Shown piece after piece: positions 17,401 to 25,410 of a stretch of 64,000 nucleotides of DNA. The DNA is from Clostridium sp. CAG:524 (lineage in GTDB: Bacteria; Bacillota_I; Bacilli_A; RF39; UBA660). A program made the position numbers and the translations under genes. The number at the start of each line of letters is the position of its first letter. Within the stretch, counting starts at the first letter, position 1. The notes beneath the pieces were generated by a model. That model was not told the DNA's origin and made no database searches. It saw only the letters and a program-made list of their open reading frames with translations. The stretch spans positions 1-64,000 of the forward strand of contig FR880111.1 of the NCBI GenBank assembly GCA_000434555.1. The letters are read 5' to 3'.

Positions 17401-20400
17401 AATATGACTACTGTTGTTGTTAACAATGGTAAAAGTATAGACCTAACAGTTGGTGAAAATGCTGTATTTACTAATTGGGGAATGTATCTTGATGGAAGAC
17501 TTAGGGTATATGTTCCAGATGGTAATGATAGTGAAGGATTTAATTATCTTGAAGGATATAAAAAATTATTCCAAGGAAGTAGTGCATTTATTTATCCAAT
17601 GGGAACTATTATTGGTAACTATAAACATGTAGCTATACCTTATGATTGGGGAGAATATAGTGTTAAAACTGTTACTAAGAAAAATGGTGCTGGAAATGAT
17701 GTTACAGCTTATGAAATAATAGAATATCATGGAGCTGATTTAACAAGTAGTTATCAACTTCCAGATATAATAACTGTAGGTGATGGACTTAGTGCTTCAA
17801 TAAGTGGTAATTCATGGCAACAAGGTACTGGATATAGATATGGTGGAACACTTACTATAACAAATAATATGGATACAGCTGTTACAGATTGGACAGTTAG
17901 ATTAGCACTCCCAGATGGCGTTACATGGGGAAGTACATACACAAATGCAGTAGAAAATATAGATGGAAATATAGTAACATTATCTAATGCAACGTATAAT
18001 GGAACAATAAATCCAAATAGTAGTATAAATATATCGTTCTATTATGATACAATTAGTCAAAGCCTAAGTGCATCAATACTTAGTACTTATTCCTCTAGTA
18101 CACCAATCATGAATATAATATCAATAGGAAAATATGCTTATAGACATACAATTTCAAAAGAAAATCAAACAATAGATTTAGTCGCAAATAACTTACTTAA
18201 CATTGATGCCCATGGTTTAGAAAACATTAGTGTTAAATCGCTTACATCAAGTAGTTTAGTATCCATAGGTGATTATGGACTTTATAATACAGCACTTCAA
18301 ATAGTAACACTTCCTAATCTAAATTCACTAGGTAATTATGCTATGTCAGGAATGGATACACTATATAGCGTTAACTTAGGTAATATAAGAGTTATGGGAG
18401 AGAATGCTATTAGTAATAATCCTAACTTAGAACAAGTATTCATAGGTACAACTGATACAGATAATATGTCAGTTCATAGTACTGCAATGAGTAATATAGG
18501 TGCTAACACTAATAATAGACTTAGAATATATGTACCTGATACAAAATTAGATTTCTATAAAACATTATTTAGTACATATTCTGATTATATTTATCCAACT
18601 GGTACAATAGTAGGAAGTTTCGTTAATACACCAATTCCATTTGACATAGGAGAATATAGTGTACGTGAAATTACTGTTAAAGATAGAAATAATAATGATG
18701 TAACAGGTTATGAAATAATAGAATATCATGGACCGGATATATCAAATACATTCATGATACCAGAAACAGTTACAATAAATGGAGAACAAAAAGATATTAT
18801 ATCTATAGGTTCTTATGCATTTAAACATACAAAAGTAAATGGTACTGGTAGTGATATTATTAACAATAAATTGTTAGTTATTAATGATCATGCATTCGAA
18901 AATATTAAAGCCATAAATTCATTTACTTCAAATAGCTTACTTGATTTAAAAAGCTATGCATTTAATAATGGAAGCCTTATATCTGTAAATACACCTAATT
19001 TAAGAAGTATTGGATCATATGCTCTTGCTAATATGAATGGTTTATATAAAATAAATCTTGGTAAAGTATATAATATGGAAGCAAATTCAGTATATAACTT
19101 ACCAAACTTAGTTCAAATATTCTTTACACCTCCAGAAGAAACTAAAGTATTTGATCAGTATGCATTTACTGATGTAGGAACTCTTACAAGTAATAGAATA
19201 AGATTTTATGTTGCTGAATCAGTAATAAGTAGTGAAACACAAATTCCAACTACAACAGCTATCAATGTTACAGATACATGTAATAGAACATTAACAAACA
19301 GAAGATATACTTATACATGTACAGTTACTGTTAGAAATAATACAGGACATGAATTATCTAACTGGACAACATCAATACATCTAGGTAATGTTTCTTTCCA
19401 ATCTGCAACAGATGTTTCATATGAAAATTCATCATCAAGTGTTAAATTTACCAATACAAGCGCAAATGGTAATTTAGCAAACGGAGAAAGTACAACATTT
19501 ACATTTGTAGTTAGATCTAATAATAACTATTCAGCTTGGACTTACTTAAACAACCATTTATTTGATTCAACTGGTACATACTATACAACTAATACAACAA
19601 CTAAAAATGATTATTTAACTGATATATATGCTAATTCATTTAGGACAGAATATAAAGATTATTTCTATGATTATGGAACAATACTTGGTGATTATAGTAG
19701 TTCATCAATGCCATATAATATAGGTGAATATAGCGTTATATTAAGAGACCACACTACTAAATCTGGCGAAACAGTTACAGGATGGGAAATAGTTGAATAT
19801 CATGGTGCTAACTTAAATTCAAGGTATATAATACCAACATCGCTTACAGTAGATGACAAAACTTATGATGTTATTGGAATAGGTGATAGAGCATATAGAT
19901 GGGCTACAATGGATTCAGGAGGACAATTTGATATTGTTACTACATCTATTAGATATGTTTATGAATATGCATTTTATAATTTAAATGGTGTTCATGAAAT
20001 TAATTTACCTAACACTGACTTTATTGGAAATTATGCATTCTTTAATAATAAATTATATAAAGCAACAACAACTAGTTTAATTGAACTTGGTGCCTATGCT
20101 TACGCTAACAACACAAGTCTTAATTATGTAAATGCGGGACCAGTTACAAGTATAGGTGAAGGTGCATTCTATGGATGTATAGGCATGGAGCAAATGTTCT
20201 TCACATCAACTGAAGCTGATAGTGGCGCAAGTGGAATGAAAATAGGAGTAGGAGTTAACTCATTCTATAATGTAGGTACTACTCTTGGAAAAAGATTTAG
20301 AATTTATGTTCCAGATGGAACAATAGGTACTTCTGATGTTACATATCAAGAAGCATATAAAAAGACATTCCCATCAAATGTAAAAGATTATATTTATCCA

Positions 20401-21756
20401 ACTGGATATATTATTGGTAGTTATAAATATGGAGCACTACCATACGATATAGGTGAATATAGTGTACGTGAAGTAACACTAAAAAATATGTATAATGCAG
20501 ACGTAACAGGTTGGGAAATAATAGAATATCATGGACCGGATATAACTTCAACATTTGAAATACCAAATACAATTACCGCAGGTGGTCAAAACTTAGATGT
20601 TGTATCAATTGGTACTTATGCTTATTATGGAGTAGATGTACAAACTGGAGAAAGATGGATAGTAAATCTACCTAATAGTGTCGTATTAATAGGTGATTAT
20701 GCATTCTATAAAACAGATGTTACAAGAGTATCTGGAAATCAAATAACAAGACTTGGTAAATATTCATTCGCTGATTGTGAAAAACTTACTAATGCAATAT
20801 TTAATAGTGTTGTAATAGCCGATGATTATTGTTTATATAGTTGTGGAGCTATATCATATATTCAATTTGGTACAGGTACTACTTCTATCAATGATTATGC
20901 ATTATATAACCCATATCAAGGTGGACCAAATACAACACTTAGTATGCAAGTAAGTTCAGTTCCTACAACAGCGTCAACTGCACTACCAGAATATGAAACT
21001 GTACTTTTTGGTATATTCTATAGATCACATTTTACATATTCAGTTCCATCATCAGTATTAAGCGATTTCGAAAGTACTACACCATGGAGATATCATAATT
21101 CATCAAGTGCTCAATACTCTTCTGACTTCTTATATATACTTGATAATAATAATCAAATAAGAATAACATCATACACAGGAAATAATAATACTGTTACAAT
21201 ACCAGATACACTAGATGTAAATGGAGTAAGTAGAAGAGTTACTAATATAGCACCAGATGCTTTTGATGGTAACAACTATGTTAGAAACTTAACACTTCCA
21301 GCTTACTTAAGTGAAATACCTGGTGGATTCTTAGATGGTAATACAGAAATAACTAATATATATGTAAGTGCTAATAATACATCATTTACATCAGTTAATG
21401 GAGTATTATTTGATAAAGATGAAACAACATTAATAAGATATCCTAATGGAAAAGGAAGTCAAAATTATACTGTACCAAATACTGTTAAAACAATTGCTTA
21501 TAGAGCATTTGCTAATCAAACAAATTTATATACTATAAGAATGGGTAATAGTTTAGAAAGTATAGGTGCTTATGCATTTACAGGATGTACTAATTTAGCT
21601 ACTTATACATTCTATACAGATGTACCTAAATTAACAGCTTATGCAACATTTGAAAAAGTATATAATTTAAATATATATGTACCAACAAACTACTATAACA
21701 ACTATAATACAGATGTATATTTCAAACGATATAATAGTTACTTAGTAGAGAATTAG
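14428..21756 (+). CDS. Giant N-anchored surface protein with LRR_5 repeats and two CBM2-like domains
   Basis: 2442 residues, the largest gene here. The first 125 residues are very basic and probably cytosolic, with a weak hydrophobic stretch near 45-62. A membrane helix at about 127-145 ends in LIYDTYSWFYNEY, a variant of the SipW-type motif. A TasA-like beta domain follows (to about 340), then a beta-helix-like region (about 345-640). The rest is BspA-type leucine-rich repeats (LRR_5; for example SIGDYAFYNC and IGKYAF units). A module with GEYSV and EIIEYHGPD recurs four times, starting near residues 1059, 1392, 1750 and 1993. Two beta-sandwich inserts resemble CBM2 carbohydrate-binding domains (about 1114-1212 and 1606-1706). 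There is no LPXTG or C-terminal anchor. Probably the adhesin or cell-surface ligand-binding end product of the operon. Confidence 0.8.
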   Translation: MKDSINKIYNAIINYIIDFFHVFKKRFNKFKRKTKRKLRKLYYYEILGVIAVSVYFYRFLCKIYKKPIFKKFRNKSKLLYKKSLVKLEKAKYDYETYLLEIRYDTKDKMDNVKNKYSKYCTKRILAKSFVLIALSVFLIYDTYSWFYNEYVSKGTKISLGTVEHIVNQYDKNGNLIGIEGDIVTVVEEDNLANTFKNTRYVEIKNTGSLNLDYNLTFTLDGTMSNAGVLYYRVIDITEDVINTTITSGSNTKLEAYAKNNPTPNNLETDAVNPVSNMTTIPQVLIKGEIDKDEDNLENNYRYFRIDYGMYQSVNSALYSGASVAVHAKVYCTQRGIDASLINEGQIWLVENEEQFRDAVLNALSGDTIKLADDITINGSVDLQRRVGIDVDTYNLHVTGDLVYDFVELGKLKIDTSKGGKIDVDSRLYVNAPKSQIHFTGLNKDYDIFVGGEFTVNGIQNEEEDGVLLEAVRIVKNKIGNIPADIIVLSNTRLTIAPNVELNYVIGAPGSTNIEILNNGTITQIQLQDMNLIDSFSKYQIYIYNLNTILGVLGGSSIILPSNSTPYTGPNTGNTLIIRGVSSNDITVSGSDHYTGDDINQGAPEDSVVPIQGEVDSYYVYIRDNKETLEGLLKAYFDEIDAATTTDKITAIKKLVIYTLNQAYFENDDFNYIASDAMPNIEYLGLQNATISDNKTINKIASNTLKDKTSIKTLILSKTLTTIGDNAFANVNLGRISTNRTFRFLSIPSSVTSIGSGAFKNAKYVNFEGQIPPSVASGAFNNVSNGTKFFVPEGAITAYRDANNINEAYIYYAATLSDNKRYFLYDYKDGYGISYFINSVSVGSNLTIPNTITMNSITKDITALGYNSYRNLITPATGTSVVIPNTVKLIDSYAFYEDNIIDINLSNVEIINSYAFYKTKLTKLESNTITTIGDYTFYENPITYISLGKIEKIGKYAFTNNTTLYEMDLGPVKSIGDYAFYNCPQLGRVWFRNMTTVVVNNGKSIDLTVGENAVFTNWGMYLDGRLRVYVPDGNDSEGFNYLEGYKKLFQGSSAFIYPMGTIIGNYKHVAIPYDWGEYSVKTVTKKNGAGNDVTAYEIIEYHGADLTSSYQLPDIITVGDGLSASISGNSWQQGTGYRYGGTLTITNNMDTAVTDWTVRLALPDGVTWGSTYTNAVENIDGNIVTLSNATYNGTINPNSSINISFYYDTISQSLSASILSTYSSSTPIMNIISIGKYAYRHTISKENQTIDLVANNLLNIDAHGLENISVKSLTSSSLVSIGDYGLYNTALQIVTLPNLNSLGNYAMSGMDTLYSVNLGNIRVMGENAISNNPNLEQVFIGTTDTDNMSVHSTAMSNIGANTNNRLRIYVPDTKLDFYKTLFSTYSDYIYPTGTIVGSFVNTPIPFDIGEYSVREITVKDRNNNDVTGYEIIEYHGPDISNTFMIPETVTINGEQKDIISIGSYAFKHTKVNGTGSDIINNKLLVINDHAFENIKAINSFTSNSLLDLKSYAFNNGSLISVNTPNLRSIGSYALANMNGLYKINLGKVYNMEANSVYNLPNLVQIFFTPPEETKVFDQYAFTDVGTLTSNRIRFYVAESVISSETQIPTTTAINVTDTCNRTLTNRRYTYTCTVTVRNNTGHELSNWTTSIHLGNVSFQSATDVSYENSSSSVKFTNTSANGNLANGESTTFTFVVRSNNNYSAWTYLNNHLFDSTGTYYTTNTTTKNDYLTDIYANSFRTEYKDYFYDYGTILGDYSSSSMPYNIGEYSVILRDHTTKSGETVTGWEIVEYHGANLNSRYIIPTSLTVDDKTYDVIGIGDRAYRWATMDSGGQFDIVTTSIRYVYEYAFYNLNGVHEINLPNTDFIGNYAFFNNKLYKATTTSLIELGAYAYANNTSLNYVNAGPVTSIGEGAFYGCIGMEQMFFTSTEADSGASGMKIGVGVNSFYNVGTTLGKRFRIYVPDGTIGTSDVTYQEAYKKTFPSNVKDYIYPTGYIIGSYKYGALPYDIGEYSVREVTLKNMYNADVTGWEIIEYHGPDITSTFEIPNTITAGGQNLDVVSIGTYAYYGVDVQTGERWIVNLPNSVVLIGDYAFYKTDVTRVSGNQITRLGKYSFADCEKLTNAIFNSVVIADDYCLYSCGAISYIQFGTGTTSINDYALYNPYQGGPNTTLSMQVSSVPTTASTALPEYETVLFGIFYRSHFTYSVPSSVLSDFESTTPWRYHNSSSAQYSSDFLYILDNNNQIRITSYTGNNNTVTIPDTLDVNGVSRRVTNIAPDAFDGNNYVRNLTLPAYLSEIPGGFLDGNTEITNIYVSANNTSFTSVNGVLFDKDETTLIRYPNGKGSQNYTVPNTVKTIAYRAFANQTNLYTIRMGNSLESIGAYAFTGCTNLATYTFYTDVPKLTAYATFEKVYNLNIYVPTNYYNNYNTDVYFKRYNSYLVEN

Positions 21757-21776
21757 AAGTAGAAATACTTCTTTTT
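21756..21776 (+). terminator. Terminator of the long fibre operon
   Basis: GAAGTA, GAAA tetraloop, TACTTC (21756-21771), then TTTTT. The first stem base is the G of the TAG stop codon of the giant gene. Confidence 0.9.
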
Positions 21777-21834
21777 CATTGAAAAAATGTTTTAAAATAT
21801 TTTCATTTGTTCGCTTTTAATAATATATCTTAAA

Positions 21835-21843
21835 TGTTATAAT
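21835..21843 (+). promoter_or_regulatory. Extended -10 promoter (TGnTATAAT) of the helicase gene
   Basis: TGTTATAAT at 21835-21843 with no good -35 hexamer. The RBS AAGAGGT follows before the ATG at 21863. Confidence 0.65.
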
Positions 21844-21862
21844 GATTAAGAGGTAAAGAAAT

Positions 21863-23941
21863 ATGACATTAAATGATAAACAATTAGAAGCAGTAAATCA
21901 CACTGAAGGACCTTGCTTAGTACTTGCAGGGGCTGGTAGTGGTAAAACAAGAGTACTAACTGAAAGAATAATTAAATTAATAGATGATGGAGTAAGTCCT
22001 TATAATATACTAGCTATAACATTTACTAATAAAGCAGCTAAAGAAATGAGAGTAAGAGTTCAAAATAAAATAGGTGATGTAGCAAATTCAATATTTATTG
22101 GTACATTTCATTCTTTTGGACTTAGAATATTAAGAGAAAACTATGATGCGATAGGTTATTCATCAAATATAACTATACTTGATACAGATGATACTAAATC
22201 ATTAATAAAAAGAATATTAAAAGAGAATAGTTTTGATCCAGCTGATTATGATATAAAACATATTATAAGTAAGATAAGTAGTGCTAAAAATGATGGAATA
22301 AGTCCACTTGAATTTTCTAAATTATTTTTAAATGAACACGATAAAGTTATAGGTCTTGTTTATGAAAAATATTTAAAATTATTAAAAGAAAATAATTCAG
22401 TTGATTTTGATGACTTATTATTAAAACCAGTTGAAATATTTAAGAAAAGAAAAGATATATTAGAAAAATATCAAGAAAGATTTAGATATATTTTAGTAGA
22501 TGAATATCAAGATACTAATAGTATTCAATATGAATTATGTAAGATGCTTGCTAAAAAGTATAATAATATCTTTGTAGTAGGCGATGCTAATCAATCAATA
22601 TATTCGTGGAGAAATGCTGACTATAGAAATATACTTAATTTTGAAAAAGATTATAAGAATGCACATGTAGTATTACTTGAAGAAAATTATAGAAGTACAA
22701 ACACTATATTAAAGGCAGCTAATTCTGTTATTAAGAATAATAATGAAGGAACTAAATTAAATCTATGGACTTCTATAGGTGATGGAGAAAAAGTAGAATA
22801 TATAAGAGTTGAAGACGAAATCAAAGAAAGTAGTTTTGTTATAAATAAGATAAAAGAACTTGTGAGTGAAGGTTATAGTTATAGTGATTTTGCTGTTCTT
22901 TATAGAACTAATGCTCAAAGTAGAACAGTTGAAGAAGCATTTGTTAGAAATAATATTCCATATAATATAATTGGTAGTTATTACTTCTATAATAGAAAAG
23001 AAATTAAAGATTTAATCGCATATTTAAATTTAATATATAATACTAATGATTCAGTTAGTTTAGAAAGAGTAATTAATACACCTAAAAGAGGTATTGGTAC
23101 TAAAACTATTGATAATATACGTGAGAAAGCTAATATGAATGATATTTCATTATTTGATGCGATAGATAGTGGTAAAGAACTTGAGTTTAAGAAACTTATT
23201 CTTGAACTTATTGAAGACTCTAAGACTATGAATCTATCTGATTTAATTGAAGATGTACTTGTTAAGACAGGACTTAGGCGTGAATACGAACTTGATAAAT
23301 CTATTGAAAGTGATACTAAAGTAGAAAACTTAAATGAATTTAAGAGTTTAGCAGTTAATTTTGAAGATAATGGTATTTATGATTTATCAACATTTTTAGA
23401 AAATATTATGCTTGTTAGTGATAAAGGTCAATATGCTGAAGATGATAATAATGTTAATATTATGACACTTCATTCAGCAAAAGGACTTGAATTTAATATT
23501 GTATTTATACTTGGTATGGAAGAAGGTATTTTCCCTCATAGTAGAAGTTTTGAATCAGCAAAAGAACTTGAAGAAGAAAGAAGACTTTGCTATGTTGGTA
23601 TAACTCGTGCTAAAAAGAAATTATATTTATTAAGTGCTCGTACAAGAACTTTATATGGTAGAACAAGTGGCACTATTGAAAGTAGATTTATAAAAGAAAT
23701 AGATCCAACACTTATAAATATTAAGAATGAAAGTGTAAAGAAAGATGAAAATAAAAAAGTAAGTAATATGTATAGTAATAAAACTGTAGATGGACTTAAA
23801 GCAGGTGATACAGTTATTCATACAATCTTTGGAGAAGGCGTAATTATAAAGATAAGTGGTGATATTGCTACTATAGCATTTAAATATGGAGTTGGCATTA
23901 AGAGTATAGCTGCTAATCATAAATATTTATCTAAAAAGTAA
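21863..23941 (+). CDS. pcrA: ATP-dependent DNA helicase PcrA/UvrD
   Basis: 692-residue superfamily 1A helicase that unwinds DNA 3' to 5' in repair and replication of difficult templates. Motifs in order: Q-motif NDKQLEAVNHTEGP, Walker A AGAGSGKTRVL (about residues 27-37), motif Ia TFTNKAAKEMR, Walker B LVDEYQDTN, motif III GDANQSIYSWRNAD, motif V TLHSAKGLEF and motif VI YVGITRAKKKLYL. The C-terminal tail GLKAGDTVIHTIFGEGVI is the small SH3/Tudor-like domain of PcrA that binds RNA polymerase. Length and motifs are complete. It is monocistronic. Confidence 0.96.
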   Translation: MTLNDKQLEAVNHTEGPCLVLAGAGSGKTRVLTERIIKLIDDGVSPYNILAITFTNKAAKEMRVRVQNKIGDVANSIFIGTFHSFGLRILRENYDAIGYSSNITILDTDDTKSLIKRILKENSFDPADYDIKHIISKISSAKNDGISPLEFSKLFLNEHDKVIGLVYEKYLKLLKENNSVDFDDLLLKPVEIFKKRKDILEKYQERFRYILVDEYQDTNSIQYELCKMLAKKYNNIFVVGDANQSIYSWRNADYRNILNFEKDYKNAHVVLLEENYRSTNTILKAANSVIKNNNEGTKLNLWTSIGDGEKVEYIRVEDEIKESSFVINKIKELVSEGYSYSDFAVLYRTNAQSRTVEEAFVRNNIPYNIIGSYYFYNRKEIKDLIAYLNLIYNTNDSVSLERVINTPKRGIGTKTIDNIREKANMNDISLFDAIDSGKELEFKKLILELIEDSKTMNLSDLIEDVLVKTGLRREYELDKSIESDTKVENLNEFKSLAVNFEDNGIYDLSTFLENIMLVSDKGQYAEDDNNVNIMTLHSAKGLEFNIVFILGMEEGIFPHSRSFESAKELEEERRLCYVGITRAKKKLYLLSARTRTLYGRTSGTIESRFIKEIDPTLINIKNESVKKDENKKVSNMYSNKTVDGLKAGDTVIHTIFGEGVIIKISGDIATIAFKYGVGIKSIAANHKYLSKK

Positions 23942-24020
23942 ATACAGTGTATATTGACAAAATATTAACAACTATAAAAATATATTAAATAACGATGAGA
24001 ATCATTAACTGAGTTACGAC

Positions 24021-24054
24021 TAAAATAGTTAAGTTATATTACTTAACTATTTTA
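24021..24054 (+). terminator. Inverted repeat after pcrA, probable terminator
   Basis: TAAAATAGTTAAG (24021-24033) and CTTAACTATTTTA (24042-24054) form a perfect 13-bp AT-rich stem with an 8-nt loop. The U-run lies mainly inside the stem, so it may be a weak or bidirectional terminator. Confidence 0.5.
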
Positions 24055-24062
24055 AATATAAA

Positions 24063-24283
24063 AAAATATCTTTAGAAGAATATAAAGATACAATAGAAGA
24101 AGTTTACTGTAAGATAGACAACACATTAGTTCAAGGATTAGAATATGTTAATGGAGACTATACTTATAGATATATGAAGCAGTAAGATATAGTACAGGTT
24201 CTGACTTAGCATGGAATAATATAGATAAAACATATGCAAGAATAGATAGCAGTATTAACAAAGGATATTTTACGAAAAAATAA
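24063..24283 (+). pseudogene. Remnant of a BspA-like surface protein gene
   Basis: One frame reads ...EEVYCKIDNTLVQGLEYVNGDYTYRYMK and the next reads EAVRYSTGSDLAWNNIDKTYARIDSSINKGYFTKK before TAA at 24281-24283. Both match the intact protein at 28251 (TLTQGLEYVNGQYTYGYMKEG, SSGLAWSNI, DKTYARIDGG...GYFTD). The frames meet at a one-base shift near 24183. Between WNNI and DKTYARID the entire DUF285 repeat block is deleted. The N-terminus is also missing. It fills most of the gap between pcrA and the gene at 24313. Confidence 0.85.
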
Positions 24284-24314
24284 AAGGATAGGTATTAAAC
24301 TATCCTTGTTTTTT
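24284..24314 (+). terminator. Bidirectional terminator after the BspA remnant
   Basis: AAGGATAG (24284-24291) pairs with CTATCCTT (24300-24307) around an 8-nt loop. T-rich sequence follows on both strands, serving the remnant (+) and the 24313 gene (-). Confidence 0.8.
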
Positions 24315-24555
24315 AATTGGCTTTATCAACCAAATCCTTATGTTTATGATAGAACTCTATAAGAGCATTATCATATTCATCTTTTGACTTTAAAGGTTCA
24401 TAATATTCTTCATTATCTTTTAAAACTATCTTTTGTATTAATAAATTTCCATCATCATTTGAATCTACTAAGTAAGCATATTTAACATCACCAATAGTAA
24501 TAATATCTACTTCATCATACTCTTTACCATCTATTTCCACTGTATTAATTATCAT
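24313..24555 (-). CDS. Small acidic protein of unknown function
   Basis: 80 residues, soluble, acidic, with a run of beta-strand-like segments (VEIDGKEYDEVDIITIGDVKYAYLVD and NLLIQKIVLKDNEEYYEPL). The pattern recalls DUF1292-type proteins, which have a short beta domain opening with the same kind of D-E-x-Y phrases, but I am not certain. Its start overlaps the stop of the upstream gene (24552) by 4 nt, so the two are translated together. Confidence 0.65.
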   Translation of the reverse strand: MIINTVEIDGKEYDEVDIITIGDVKYAYLVDSNDDGNLLIQKIVLKDNEEYYEPLKSKDEYDNALIEFYHKHKDLVDKAN

Positions 24556-25301
24556 TTTAATCCAACACCTTCTTCTTTTTCTTGTATTTCTTCACTAACA
24601 ATTTGATCGAATACACTTTGTTCATGTGCATAATGATTTATAGCTGATTGTAAATCAGGATTACCTTTTTTATCCACATATCCACGTTTTACTAACCATT
24701 CATTTAAAGTATTTATATCTTTAAAATCCTTTTCAGCATAACTTCCTTCTTCAGCATATTTTTTAATACCAGATATAACTAAATCAATATTTGTTTCACC
24801 ATTTTGACCAACTTTATTATTTAAATGTTCTCCCATATCTTCACATACTGAAACAAATGTTATATCAAGTAGTCTATCATCAAGTGATACTAAATCTTTA
24901 GCAATACCATCTTGATCATAATAATATGTATTAGCATTTCTTTTAGTATTTTGTGAAACAATACCGATATTTGTACTGTCATATCTTGGATTAAAATCAT
25001 CACCTTTAACGTATACAATAGAACCTACATCTTTACCAAAATCATGTAATGAACCTTTTGGCGTAATATCAATAGTTCTAGCAGCTAGAGTAATACCACC
25101 AGCAGCAACAATAGCAGCAAGAGCAACTATATATCCATTAGGATTTTTCTTTTTTCTTCTAGGTCTTCTTCTAGTTACACTTGTCATTGTACTTGATTCA
25201 TAATTATTAACTATTTTCATAGCATCTCTTTCTTTGAACATAGCATTAATGTCACTCATATCAATACCATCATCATAACTTTTAAATTTATTATTTGTCA
25301 T
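24552..25301 (-). CDS. Membrane protein of unknown function
   Basis: 249 residues. A cytosolic head carries a strongly basic block (RRRPRRKKKN, about residues 44-53), followed by one membrane helix at about 55-74 and an external domain of about 175 residues without recognisable motifs. The divergent neighbour is the 864-residue gene at 25411, and the downstream partner is the small acidic protein at 24313. RBS AGAGGT lies upstream on the minus strand. No family recognised. Confidence 0.65.
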   Translation of the reverse strand: MTNNKFKSYDDGIDMSDINAMFKERDAMKIVNNYESSTMTSVTRRRPRRKKKNPNGYIVALAAIVAAGGITLAARTIDITPKGSLHDFGKDVGSIVYVKGDDFNPRYDSTNIGIVSQNTKRNANTYYYDQDGIAKDLVSLDDRLLDITFVSVCEDMGEHLNNKVGQNGETNIDLVISGIKKYAEEGSYAEKDFKDINTLNEWLVKRGYVDKKGNPDLQSAINHYAHEQSVFDQIVSEEIQEKEEGVGLK

Positions 25302-25375
25302 ATCTTACCTCTATATAAAATATATAAATAATTTAACAAAAAGTCAATGTTTGTATGTAAACTATTTAAAATATA

Positions 25376-25384
25376 TGTTATAAT
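25376..25384 (+). promoter_or_regulatory. Extended -10 promoter (TGnTATAAT) of the 25411 gene
   Basis: TGTTATAAT at 25376-25384, then AAAGAGG RBS and ATG at 25411. Confidence 0.6.
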
Positions 25385-25410
25385 CATAATTAGAATAAAG
25401 AGGTTAAAAT

